A stretch of 64,000 nucleotides of DNA from Phaseolus vulgaris (lineage: Eukaryota; Streptophyta; Magnoliopsida; Fabales; Fabaceae): the NCBI RefSeq assembly GCF_000499845.2, contig NC_023758.2, positions 8,967,227 through 9,031,226 of the forward strand. Reading direction: 5' to 3'. Position 1 is the stretch's first letter, and every line of letters starts with the position of its first letter. A program made the position numbers and the translations under genes. The notes beneath the pieces were generated by a model, which had not been told where the DNA came from, made no database searches, and saw nothing but the letters and a program-made list of their open reading frames with translations. This document shows positions 1 through 11,200 of this stretch, in pieces.

Positions 1-395
1 GATAAGTGTAGGAAGTCGCCACTTGAGAGCTCTCAAATTCTCACAAGATAAGACTAAAGACTAAGAGGAACAAGCCTCACTAGCATCTCACACAAAATGT
101 GCAGAGTAACTTTTCTCTATTTCATTCAACTTATAAAATACACTAGGTAGGCCTCCTATTTATAGGTGAATGAGCCTTGGAGAACAAGCTAAAGGGGTAA
201 GATGGGAAAAGGGAAAAAAAGAGCAACCTTAGGGTTTGGCTAAGTCAATTCTACATCCTAGGCTTGTCCTTCTAGAAACTAGGTCAAAATGCCTTCAAAT
301 GGGTGAGGAACAAGCTAAAATGCTACACACACACCTTATTATCCTAAAGGTACCTTATTCTAGCCTATATTTGTTATTTGGACCCTTAAAGTGAA
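1..395 (-). repeat. LTR-like fragment with promoter signature
   Basis: On the minus strand this stretch reads like the promoter half of an LTR. There is a TATAAATA box (plus-strand positions 157-164) followed by a short leader that ends near the left window edge. Just to the right lie decayed Ty3/gypsy pol sequences in the same orientation, so it may be the 3' LTR of that element. The left boundary is outside the window, and no TG/CA ends or target duplication can be checked. It could also belong to an unrelated element. Confidence 0.4.
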
Positions 396-559
396 CCCAA
401 TTATTTACAACATATTTTAAACATTAAGAAGACTAGCAGAAAGAACTTTAGGTGTTTTGGTCCTTGTCCAATTCTCCCTCTGCTGAGGTCTCTACTTTGA
501 GATGACTTCTCTTTGTGTACTTCAGCATCCTTGGTCATCTCCTTATGGGCTTGGTTTGC

Positions 560-992
560 ATCACATAATCGGCTCAATCTTGTGATATACATTGCAACAA
601 CGGTCGAGTGTATCCTCATCGGTAGAGATCTGAACCAATGAGGATAAATCGAGTGGTTTGTTCCCTCGTTATCCTTTCCTCTTGTACTTCGCATTCACCA
701 TTTTTTAAAAATTATTTGATAGGTGTCATCCAGTTTGTTTTTTCATCAATTGCCATGCATTTGTCCGTGTTGACAATGGGATTCTTGAGATTTATGTATA
801 TGACGGACCAATGCAGCCTTTTCTTTTTAACTGTAGCCAATCGTGAAAGCATGTTGACTCTAACATTATGTTCTCGACCGATGTGTTCAATTTGAACATT
901 TTTTAATTTAGACATCAAATTCTGAAGGTGGTGATAATATTTTTGTAATAAAGATTCTTTCACTTCAAACTCCCCTTTAAGTTGTCAGACCA
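560..992 (-). pseudogene. RNase H end and integrase start of the same Ty3/gypsy element
   Basis: The minus strand reads GEFEVKESLLQKYYHHLQ, then VQIEHIGREHNVRVNMLSRL, which is the usual end of a gypsy RNase H domain (A/N-LSRLA). A stretch near 600-660 follows that resembles the beginning of integrase (TTRFILIGSDLYR, then PLLQCI). Homology then breaks off near 560, so the zinc-binding and DDE parts are absent. The block is separated from the RT block by the CACTA-type insertion at 993, and roughly 200 codons of RNase H are missing between them, so a deletion accompanied or followed the insertion. Confidence 0.6.
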
Positions 993-1639
993 CACTACAA
1001 AACAATTAAAATTACCAAAAAAAATTTACCCATGGACTTGAATCCGTAGGTAAATTCATCATTACCTAGGGATATTACCCATAGATCTAAATCCGTTGGT
1101 AAATTCAGCATTACCTACGGATATATTACCTACGGATATTACGCACGAATCAGAATCCGTATGTAAATGCAGTTTTACCTACATTTGAATACCCACAGAT
1201 CTCTATCTGTAGGTAAATTTTACATTATTCACAAATTTTACCTACAAATCTATATCTAAAAATAAATTCAATATTATTATTAATTATTAATATAAATATT
1301 TTATTAACAATATTAAGAATATAAATAATCTTAATAGTTTTAAAAGTTTTAATAATAAAAATAATATTATCATATGAATAATTATAAAATCATAATTAAT
1401 ATTCATAAACAATAATAGCAAATAATAATTATAAATAATAATCATAACTAGTAGGTAGGTATACTCTTAATATTAAAAAATTAATAAATACTAATACAAT
1501 AATATTAATAAATATATTAAAAATAATATTATTATTATTACTATTAATAATAATATTAATGATATTAATAATATTAATCATATTCATAATATTAATATAA
1601 TAATAATATAAATAATAATTTTATTAATATTCATAATAT

Positions 1640-1670
<31 letters not shown>

Positions 1671-2110
1671 TATAATATTAATAATATTTAATAATAATAT
1701 TAATCATTTTTAATAATTTTAATAATATTAATATTTAATATTTATAATATTTAATAATAGTAATAATATTAATAATATTTAATTATATTTAATAATAATA
1801 ATATTATTATAAATTTTAATAACATCAACAATAATAATAATAATAATAATAATATAAATAATATTCTTATTCAAATTAATACTATGATTAATTTGAATAA
1901 TAATTATATTAATAAAATTAATAATATGAATGATATTAAATATATTAATAACTATATTAATATTGATAATCATACTAATAACTATATTAATAATAATCAT
2001 AATCTAACAACAAAACTTGACTGGTGTAATGGTTAAAGCTTTTTTGAAGATTCAATGGACTTTTTTTCGAGTCCCACCTATTGCAGTTTATTTCTAACAT
2101 TAATAATAAC
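993..2110 (+). mobile_element. CACTA-type transposon terminus with subterminal repeats
   Basis: The block opens with CACTACAAAACAATT. About 230 bp of subterminal repeats follow, built on ccgtaggtaaat and its partial inverse, then a long A/T run of taa/att-like triplets (about 1262-2005), then a tRNA-like module. The same order occurs inverted at 20412-18970, where the outer end also reads ...TTGTAGTG. Two independent copies with this layout support a real transposon family. I found no convincing right terminus or 3-bp target duplication, so the right end is set by the last shared sequence. Nothing between the ends codes. Confidence 0.6.
2015..2095 (+). other. tRNA-like module with A-box and B-box resemblance
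   Basis: TGGTGTAATGG resembles a pol III A box. TTTTCGAGTCC, about 41 bases further on, resembles a B box; this spacing is normal for tRNA genes. A second copy lies on the minus strand at 18970-19053 within a similar CACTA-type block. It does not fold into a convincing intact tRNA, so it is listed as tRNA-derived or SINE-like rather than as a tRNA gene. Confidence 0.4.
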
Positions 2111-2229
2111 TATGATAGCATATATAATAATTTTCAATAACAATCCTAAAAATACTATTTGCAAGTATTAATTGAAAATAATAAAAAAAATTCAAGAGTT
2201 TTTTACTATTATGCAGTGATCTTTTGTAC

Positions 2230-4041
2230 TAGAGCTACACTAACCGCCTCCTTTGATACAGGTATATTATAATTGGCCTCTAAGTGTCCAGTTTTTGGAT
2301 GAATGGGGAAGCTGCCAAGAAGAATTCTAAGTGAAGAAATATTTCTTCACACTCGTCTTTCCATTTGAACTTAGATACCTTTCAGAAAAGCTGGACAATG
2401 GGCTTGGTTTTTTCTGCTAACTTCGGCACAAATCTAGAGAGAGTTGTAAGTCAGCCGATCAACTTATGAATTTCTTTTACATTTTCAAGACTTCACAATC
2501 CATTGATAGCCCTGCATTTTTCTGAATTTTCTTTAATGCAACGATAGATGAGCATGAAACCCATAATTTTTCTTCCTTCTACCCCGAACACACACTTGTC
2601 GGGGTTAAGTCACATACCATGGTCTCGAAGAGCTTTAAAGACTTCTTTGAGATCTTTGATATGTTGTAAGCATGAGTTAGATTTAACCACGATGTCGACT
2701 ACATAAACTTCAACATTCCGATTGAGCATCCCTTTGAAAATGTAATTCATCAATTTCTGATAAGTTACACCAGCATTCTTGAGGCTGAAAGACATGACTT
2801 CATAATAGAATTTGTCGCAATTAGTCATGAATGTTGTTTTTTCTTTGTCTCTTGGGTTCATATAAATTTGATTATATCCAGAGTATGCATCTAGAAAACT
2901 TAAAATGTGATGACCGACTGTTCCATCAACTAGACGATTGGTAAAGGATAAGAATCCTCCGGACAAGCTTCCATTTACCATTCGATTTTTTGACCATAAC
3001 CACATTTTCCAACCATGTGGTGTGGTGTGCTTTTTTATGAAGCCATCTTTAACGAGCTTGTTGGCTTCTTTGCGTGCAACATTACGCTTTTCTTTACCCA
3101 TTTGTTTTTTCTTCTAGGCGATTGGTCTTGCTTCTTTGTATACTGAGGCACTATGTGTAATGACGTTCAGACTCACTCCGGGCATGTCTAAGGCTGTCCA
3201 AGCAAAAAATTTAGCATGGTCAATTAATCTTTGACTTACCAATTTATAGTCGGTCGAATTTAAAGAAGTTCTTATATGTATTACATGTTCTTCATCATGT
3301 AGGGGTAACGGGCGAAGATCTTTGCCTGATTCAATGCGAGCTTCATTCAACCAAAGGTCAAGATCGGCTAATGCAACCATATGCTCCCTTCTTGGAGATT
3401 TAATTTCCTGAGACCAATCTCTAAATTGCCCTCTAGACCTTGGTGAACGCCCTCTGTTGTATTCTTTTAACCGATAGTGTGGTGATTCTTTGTAACGTAG
3501 TCGATTGGTAGACTCGATTTTCAAAATTGCTATATAGCATTCTTGAGAATGGTGACTATGTCACCTAAAGCTGAGGGGAACTTCATAGCAAGATGTGGAG
3601 TAAACACTATTTCCATAATGCGGTTGATGGACGATTTTTCGAGTAAGATATTATACGAAGTATTTGTATTAACCAAAAAATAACTGATTTGATTGTTTTA
3701 CAAAGGTATTTTCCTTCGCCGAACATGGTATACAAATCATTGTAACCTCTAGTGTCAACTTGTTCTCCTGAAAATCCTATAATTTGATTATAATACGGTT
3801 GAATCTTGGATTTTGAAATCCTCACTTTTTTTGAAAGTTTTTCAATATAAAATATCGACCGAACAACCTTGATCTAAACCTTTGTAATGAATTTTTTTTC
3901 AATCTTTACTGTGATGACCATAGGATCGTTCTGAGTTGGATCAATAATAGTAAAATCATCATCTACAAAAAAGAATTGGAGGAATCCTCGGACGATCTGT
4001 GATAGTGCTTGAATGGACTGATTGATAGCCCAAAGGTGTTT
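2230..4041 (-). pseudogene. Ty3/gypsy protease and reverse transcriptase pseudogene
   Basis: Retropepsin remains lie at about 3990-3540 (a DDDFTIIDPTQNDP-like lead-in, then RISKSKIQPYYNQIIGFSG). Reverse transcriptase runs from about 3524 to 2230, with RLVDGTVGHHILSFLDAYSG near 2900 and the catalytic region near 2690. The catalytic box that should be Tyr-X-Asp-Asp reads EVYVVDIVV, so the first aspartate is replaced by valine. One in-frame stop (3114-3116) separates two otherwise continuous reading frames, and more stops follow below 2610. The start of RNase H is visible near 2340-2230 before the CACTA-type insertion. The gene cannot make an active enzyme. Confidence 0.75.
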
Positions 4042-5263
4042 TGATAAGTGTCGAATTTCAGTGATATTTTATATTAAAATATAAACACTTATGAGTAATA
4101 ATTGCTAAAATAAATATAAAATAACTCTATATATGAATTTATAATTTTTTACATATTTTATGATTCTAATTGAATAGGAACGATTTATTCCCAAATTTTG
4201 TGTTAATTTCGAGATTCTAGGGAAGAATGGAGATAATTGAGCAAAAGGAAAATATACAAAGCTAAAAAGAGAAAGTTGGAATGCATTAACATTCACCAAA
4301 GCTGCCCAAACGTGCAAGAGAGTCATCTCACCACAGGGGAGCTCGTTCAAGCGAGCCATATCTCACTTGAGTGAGATAGCACCAATGAAGTTGGGTTGGA
4401 CGACGATTTGTTTGCTCAAGCGAACCCATTCTTGCTTAAGCAAGAATCCGCTTAAGCCTAATCAAATTAGGTTAAATAGGGGGCTTGAGGCATAACCCTA
4501 GTATGCAAGATTGAGAGGAAAACACCATTGACTGACTTATAACCCAATTAGGAGAATAAGAGGTGTGAGAAACATTTGAAGAGGTAGTCGTCAAGGAGAA
4601 ACATCCTGAATCTTCTTTTCATGATTTTCTTGCATGTAATAGTCATCATGAGTGGCTAATTCTACCCTTTAAAATTGGGAGTAATTTGTTCAAACTTTTA
4701 TGTATTGAGGTAATATCTGAACATAATATTTTTTTTCTTGATTGATTATTGGTATTATTGTCTTACTTTTAATTCTTGATCTAGAATCTTAAATTTGACT
4801 GAAAAGTATTTTTAGGGTTTTGACCTAATCAATAATACTTAACATATTTGAGTGTTAGGAATAAACTTGAAATGTTAATTGCTATCAACGTCTGATCTTA
4901 ATAATAAGTTATTTTTATAAATATGCGAGAAATCGATATTTAAGAAGCATATTAATAATTTTATATGCGAAAAATCGATATAAATGATTTTTACACAGGC
5001 ACCAATATCAATCAAAGGACACAATATTATCACGCTAATCAAAATACAAAAGAGTGAGAAAGATGAAATTCAATCCCTGTTTTTCCAAGCAACAAATTTA
5101 CTTGACTTGTTTTCATATTAATCATTGCCATCACAATAAATTTCAAAACACTTTTATCATTCTGTTTTATATTTACCAAATATTTTACTTGATTATTCAA
5201 CTATTTCTTGTGAGTTCAATATTCGTCCTTAGGAACACGTATTACTTCTGACAACTTCTGACA
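4042..5263 (+). mobile_element. Probable solo LTR inside gag-pol of the minus-strand element
   Basis: The block begins TGATAAGTGTCG and ends ...CTTCTGACA, giving TG/CA ends. It interrupts otherwise collinear gag-protease sequence. The flanks read TGTTT on the left and TGTTA on the right, a 4-of-5 match for an old 5-bp target duplication. No primer site, coding region or second LTR is present, so it looks like a solo LTR of about 1.2 kb. Short ORFs inside it are not genes. It contains the inverted-repeat cluster at 4338-4447. Confidence 0.5.
4338..4447. repeat. Cluster of short palindromes on a CTCAAGCGAG theme
   Basis: Three nearby inverted repeats: GCTCGTTCAAGCGAGC (stem 5), TCTCACTTGAGTGAGA (stem 6) and a perfect 20-base palindrome, ATTCTTGCTTAAGCAAGAAT, at 4428-4447. 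The CTCAAGCGA wording recurs at about 47990-48175. They could form cruciforms or hairpins, but no function is shown. Confidence 0.6.
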
Positions 5264-6645
5264 TGTTATTCCTACGGTGCACTTGTTGTAGAAAGTCATC
5301 ATGCTTCTTGTAGGCTAAACTATAACATCCGCTGCATTCAAATCCTCCCACAATTGTATTTATGACCTTGTGAACATCGCGTCTTGAACAATTGTCACGC
5401 TAAAGACTCTCACTTCTTCTTGAACGATTACCCCGTTTGGGACTCTTTCTCCTTCTTTGTTGTTTCATAGGGCGTTGGTCATCCTCAAGATGTTGTGATC
5501 TTTCTTTACCACACCGAGGGTATGGTTCTCTTCATTCTTCTAGGGAAGGGTACCTTTCTCTTTGTGGAGATCGAAACGAGCTTCTATTTGTTGTTTGAAC
5601 AAAATTGCGTAAGTGACCAACTTGAAAGAGTTCTTCTATTTTATCCTTCAAAGCTTGACACTCTTCGATTGTATTGCCAAACTTACGATGATAACGACAT
5701 TGTTTTTTCAATTCCGGGATTAGATCGGCATGTAAAGCTTCATCCATGATTTTATCCCTATCAGCATTTAATGGGCTATAAATATGGAACTGAGGTCCTC
5801 TATTATCTCTGATTTTATCAAATTGACCGGGTATATGTCGGATACCTCGGTCTTTCTCCTTTCTCTTATCTCCTTCATTGTCAACTCGAGCGTTTTTATG
5901 AAAATCACACAATTCCTCAATTTGCATGAATTTGATGGCCCAATTTTTTAATTCATCTAGATTCTTTGTTGGCTTCTTTATCAGACTATCATTGAATTGT
6001 CTAGGTCTAAGAGCCAAAATCAAATGATGCATGACTATTTCTGGCATAAGATTTATGATGCTCAGATAGCTTACTAAATCTTTCCATGAATGTCCGCAAG
6101 GGTTCCCCTTTTTCTTGTCTGACATTAAAGAGAGCTAAAAATGACTTGTTGTGCGGTCGGCTAGTATCGTATTGAGTGCTGAATTTTGTCGCTAAAGCCT
6201 TGAAACTATCCATCGAGTTGGGTGGAAGCTGAGTAAACCAGTTGAGTGCCTCTTCTTTGAGAGAGATGGGAAAAACTTTGCACCATATAGCCTTACTTGT
6301 AGTGTAAGATTCATTTGTGTCTTGTAGATATTCGATATGTTGTCTGGATGTTTGATGGGCATGAGTCTGAACTGTTGCTGTTTTTTCTAGGCTCATTTGA
6401 ACGAGATTGCTTTTTATGCTTGATCCGGAAACTTGTCGTTTTAATTCCTCATTTTGCTCCTTTAAGAGACACATCTTTTCTTTATTCTTTTATCGGTCTT
6501 CAATGACCTTTTAACGGATCTCTTCCATTTGCTTTTGAAGTATTATTTGAAGCATAATGAATTGGTCTTCAGACATTCGGTTATCATTTGCCTTATTTAC
6601 CTTGTTGAAACCATTGTTGTTTGTTGTATTTTATTTTGGCCCCAT
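5264..6645 (-). pseudogene. Ty3/gypsy gag pseudogene
   Basis: The capsid-type gag protein would package element RNA in cytoplasmic particles. A candidate ATG at 6645-6643 lies next to the primer site, but a stop follows four codons later. The readable part starts near 6474. The retrotransposon gag domain is clear: EEALNWFTQLP near 6240, then a stretch ending ALFNVRQEKGEPLRTFMERF. A frameshift near 6080 moves reading into a second frame that runs to 5532. This carries CRYHRKFGNTIEEC, the zinc-finger-like C-terminus of Tat-type gag. Recognisable coding continues weakly to about 5264, where a solo LTR begins. It is not functional as read. Confidence 0.75.
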
Positions 6646-6659
6646 GGTGGACATCAATT

Positions 6660-7600
6660 GTATTTGTATAGACAAAGTGAGCCTAAATAGTACCTGGAAC
6701 TGGTTGTACAATTAGTCGTTCGATTGTTCCCTTATTCCTCATTTTAAATCTTTTTCTTTAATTGTTGATGCTCGATCGAAATTTACCTGAAAAAAGTACT
6801 CTGACGATCAAGTAAGTACTCAATATAAATAATGTATATTAAGAAATCATTACTTTAAATTAGAGATGGCAAAGCGGGGAGGGCTTACCTTTTCAACCCG
6901 CTAACCCGCATTAGCCCGCCCCACATAACCCGCGACACGCGCAGCCAACAACAGGACGTGGAGTAAATTTTTTGTTTTTTTTTCATTTTGGGGTAGAAAA
7001 TTACAAGGGTCATTGGAGTTATAATTCCTTAAGACTTTTTTCTGGTCTAGTTTTGGGATGAAAATACAGATATGATATTTTTCATGTAATTTGGAATATA
7101 TAATAGTGAATATGTTAGGTAGAGGATAAGTCAAGAATATTGGAAGATTAATACTGGGATTATGTAACATTCAATTCATGTTTATTGCATATTAATCCAA
7201 ATGCCTTTGTTTTTTATGACAATTTTTCAAGAAAAAAAGTAAAAAAAAAAATTGAATTTCTAAAAAATATAAAAAATTGAATACGGGCTGGTCCGCGGGT
7301 TGCGGATCAGCCCTAATGCGAGACAAGACGAAAAGTTTAGCCTGCACTCACTTTGCAAGGGGGCCAAGTGTGGGATGGGCTGACCCGCTTTTCTATCCCT
7401 ACTTTAAATCTCATTTTTTTAATTGTTGGTGTTCAATGAAGATTGATTTATAAAAAAGTACACTAGAGATAAAGTAAGCACTCAATATACAAGAGTTTAT
7501 TTATAATATTCAATCAAATTTATCATATATTAGTGTTACCTTTATTCTATAAAGACTCTCTAATTTTTCAAAAATGTTACTTAAATTTGGTGTCCTGAAT
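6660..7600 (-). repeat. Remnant of the 5' LTR of the minus-strand Ty3/gypsy element
   Basis: This follows the primer-like site of the element. A segment at about 6738-6836 (tttaattgttgatgctcgat, ...agtaagtactcaatat) recurs as an imperfect direct repeat at about 7402-7500, and the MITE sits between them. The wording suggests the U5/R part of an LTR that was partly duplicated. The outer end is not resolved. Confidence 0.4.
6861..7401. mobile_element. hAT-type non-autonomous element (MITE), 541 bp
   Basis: The element begins TAGAGATGGCAAAGCGGG and ends CCCGCTTTTCTATCCCTA, giving imperfect 18-bp terminal inverted repeats. It is flanked by a perfect 8-bp direct repeat, CTTTAAAT, at 6853-6860 and 7402-7409. 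An 8-bp duplication with short terminal repeats is the hallmark of the hAT superfamily. No transposase is encoded. Subterminal G/C-rich phrases (gcccgccc, gggctgacccgc) contrast with an A/T-rich centre. The small ORF inside is a shadow. Confidence 0.85.
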
Positions 7601-8254
7601 TTTCGAAAAGTTGTTGCAACTGCTATTTATTGTAACTGTTTTAAAGATGTCTTGGACTAATAGGTTGAGAAGTAACATTACTCGTATGAAACTAGCCGAT
7701 ACATAAATTAATATTTTTATGTTTAAAAATAAAAGTATTGTTTAATAGTATTTAAATATTTAGATACTTTATTTGTTTGTTTAGTGAAATAATTAGTACC
7801 CGCAGAACTGATGTATATTATATCTCTGCGCGAACCATTCATCTACTTGGAGCACATCTATTCTCTCTATGCTAAGATATACTAATTCTTAAATATACAA
7901 CATCTATCATAAAAATAAATAAATTAAGAAAACGTTTTTTAAACATTGTAAATATAAAAAAAAAATTAAAACACTCCTGAACATAGTTAAAACATTTAAT
8001 TTTTAATAGAGTATTTTTTTAAAGTATTGAATATTTATTTATACTATTAGATAATAAATTAATATGATAGGTTAATCTGTTATTATAAGCTTTACTAGAG
8101 GGCTTATATCACTAACAAATCCAAGACATGTCCATTTCCAAAACCAGAATTCAATGACTTAGTTATAAGACATAATCTGAAATTGTTAAGCAACATCCAC
8201 ATGACTGGAAAATGTAACACGTTTTCTCAAGGGGAATAGAGAGAGAAAAGGCTC
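7601..8254. other. A/T-rich intergenic stretch and 3' UTR of the DUF1338 gene
   Basis: I see no gene. The right part is the minus-strand 3' flank of the DUF1338 gene. The nearest AATAAA-type signal on the minus strand is at about 8039-8034, some 215 bases past the stop codon, and is a plausible polyadenylation signal. Confidence 0.4.
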
Positions 8255-11200
8255 TTAGCCTACTCTGCTCAACTGATCCTTGGATGTGCTTTCAAATATC
8301 TTGTCAGCACTTGCTACCTCAAAACCATCTCTTCTATGGAACTCTTTAACCTGTTTCATTAGTTAGAAGAAGGATTAGCAAATCCAGCAGAAAATGCCTA
8401 GCAGGTGGTTCAAAACTCAAAAGTAGTTCACAGTTTCATCATTAACCAAAAAGATCTGTCACAAAAGATAAGAACTATAATAAAAAGTTAAAGCCATATG
8501 TTTAAAAACAAAGAAACATGCTTACCTCTGTGTCAGGTAAGTTTCTATACTGAGGCAGCACCAGACGCTCGGCAAATTCAATGTATGAGCATGGGACTGA
8601 TTCAGTTATACCATCAGAAAATTGGAAAGAAATTGAATCTGCTACAGTTGAGCTTTGCTGCAGAAGACCATCAGGGCTCACTGGAAGTAGAGCAAATATT
8701 CAAAATCATTTATATGATCCTTGATCACAACCAACTACAACTTGCTATGATCATCTCAAAAAGTCGACAACATCCGCATGTTCATAGTTAGTCTAGGTTA
8801 TAATTTCCATATTCATCTCACAATTAGGAGCATGATTCACAATCTGATGATATGCTTTATTTTTTCAATTCTAAATGATAAGTCCCCTGATCCATTGAGA
8901 TACACAGCCATGCAAACAGATTAACAAACTTCTTTATACCATTCCTGTTATGTCAGTACTCAGTATTTTCAAGTGAAAAGGGCTTCACACGACTTTTATT
9001 TCCTATGAGGACAGAAGATAGATTTGACGAATGAGGCCAAATTTTCAGAAGGTGAACACAAGCAGGAATTGAAGGAATATAGTCATGTTTTCCATTAATG
9101 AATATAAGAGGAAGTTATTTGCTCTTCAATCCTCATTTTTCACTTGAGATAGCAATTGTCTTATCAGAGAAACCAGGCTGAGATTGTCTTACATTGAACA
9201 TTGAATGCTTTTATTTTGGTTAGTAAAAGACCTAGAAAACCTTGTACTTGCATAATAACAAACAAGGGTACAAACCTTTCAGTAATCCTCCTTCAGAATT
9301 CAATCTGAATCCACTCTCCTCTATAAACTGATTCAGTGCTTTTATATCCTTCAAATGAGTGTTCAGCCGATGAGTGGATATAGTAACATGGTTCAGCGCA
9401 TAACCATTGACTAGGGTCCAGGCAGCGTACTCACTTTCACTGTGTATCAAGTACCAACAAACCATAACTAAGCCAGATGCTAGAAGAGACTAGAAACTTT
9501 CCTAAAAAAATATGGCTAGCCATACAGGCAGTAATAATACCTTGCCAATTGTTGAAACTCTGAATATAAGGGCTTTTCCCATGTTAAATGTCCAAGGGAA
9601 CTTGCAAGTGCTGCATGCTTGTTTCCATCTCCAGATGATTCAGTGTATTTTCGAATTATTTCCTTCACAAAAAATTCCAAATTATTTCAGTTCAATTGGG
9701 TTTGGGGAAGAAATGTAAGTATAAACTATTGAAGTCATGCAACTATATATCAATATAGATATGGATTGCAGTCTTAAGAAATCAATCCATTCTTTGGTTC
9801 TCAAATTATTGTTATCATGCTAAATCAACTATTAACACCAAAATAAATAATAAGACAAAACACTGCCTTACATGTTTACAACCTGGCCTGGTAAAGGCAT
9901 ACAAAGCCATTCAAGAAATTATCTATGATCTAGATTCTAGTCCCATACCAAGTAAAATGGATCAGTTAGTTCCACGAGCATTTTATGAGCTTCAACAAAA
10001 CAATTTCTACAACTGAATTGTGACAGATGCTAAGGCATTGGTTTTAATTCATAAAGGTGAGAAAGAAGGTATTGAGAATTAACAAAAGTTAAACTCAAAT
10101 CTCCATAATATTAAATTTTGAGAAAAATATGCAGTATTGTTTTTAGCATCATACAATTCAGAAGAGCTGAAACCTTAATAGCTGCTCAATTTTGCCACAC
10201 AAAAATATGGTTTTGGATGTGGAAAGGGCTAGGTGAGCTTTATAAGGCCTAAACCTTGCCTGTTTGTTTCTCATATTTAAACCCCAAGCATGGTCAGTCT
10301 ATTTACCTGATATGAGCCCTTTTAGAGGCCTGCCCTTTCTAGTAGCTGGGGTTACTGAAATCCTATTTAAAAGCTTACTCCATTATAAGTTCTTAGAAAC
10401 AGGTCATAATACTACCTCTAAATGAACAATCAGCCTAAACTATATGTAAATTAGTGTTTTTAAACCCTAACAGAAACGAAAAGGCATACAACCTTAAAAC
10501 ACTTCAATATTTAATACTACAGCAACATCATAGACTTGTGTGAAAATAAAACAACAATACTACATTATTTATAGTTATTTAAGGTCAATATGTTAGGTCT
10601 AATAAGTTTTTTGAATGATAAAAAAGATGACCTTCAAAATTAATTTGTTTCCCTACATCTAACAGAACTTTTTTGTTTTTGGTCCCTGCATAAAATAAAA
10701 ACTCTACATTTTGATTCCAACATGAATGAACATTGACAAAATGGTCCTTCTTGTTTGCTGACATTACACCAGTACTGAATTTAGTCCTTGTACTTGGCAA
10801 CATTTTTTGTTTTAGGCCCTATATGGAACAATTTACACTATGTTTTGGTCCCTACATGAAAAACAATTTTACACGTTTTTTCAATTTAGCCCTACGGAAA
10901 AGCACTCTAATGCCATTATAATGTCAACAAACAATGGGGACATAGGCTTCTAAAAAGCCTTGTCCCAACTTATCAAGTAAATAGGCTTTGACTTGACTTA
11001 GGCTTCATGTGGGTTAGGTGATAGATCTCAAATGAAGTGTCTAAACCATTTCCACCCCCACATAACGATCATAAATAAAGGGTAATCTCTAAGTATATTA
11101 TTATTACTTTGCCAATATTTGAAACTAGTTGCAGGGGGGCTGGGAGGAAAAACAGAGTCCGTCCTTAACACTGCAATCCTTAGAGCATAGATGCAGAATG

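Larger units (their letters stand above)
401..6659 (-). mobile_element. Decayed Tat-type Ty3/gypsy retrotransposon, minus strand
   Basis: Reading right to left the order is primer-binding-like site, gag, protease, reverse transcriptase, part of RNase H, and the very start of integrase. That is the order of a Ty3/gypsy element. The putative primer site near 6638-6659 reads gtccaccatggggcc and resembles the GGCGCCCACCGTGGGGCC-type sites at 24034, 40328 and 62940 here. The Tat-type assignment rests on the gag C-terminus (a Cys-His-His-Cys cluster followed by an EELxxxGHLR-like tail) and the RT wording. The copy is dead: it has several frameshifts and stops, a changed catalytic motif, most of RNase H and integrase missing, and two foreign insertions. 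Confidence 0.75.

Noticed and set aside
2200..2222. Right terminus of the CACTA-type block at ...tatgcagtg (2217)
   Set aside because: It matches the left terminus poorly and the flanking trinucleotides differ.
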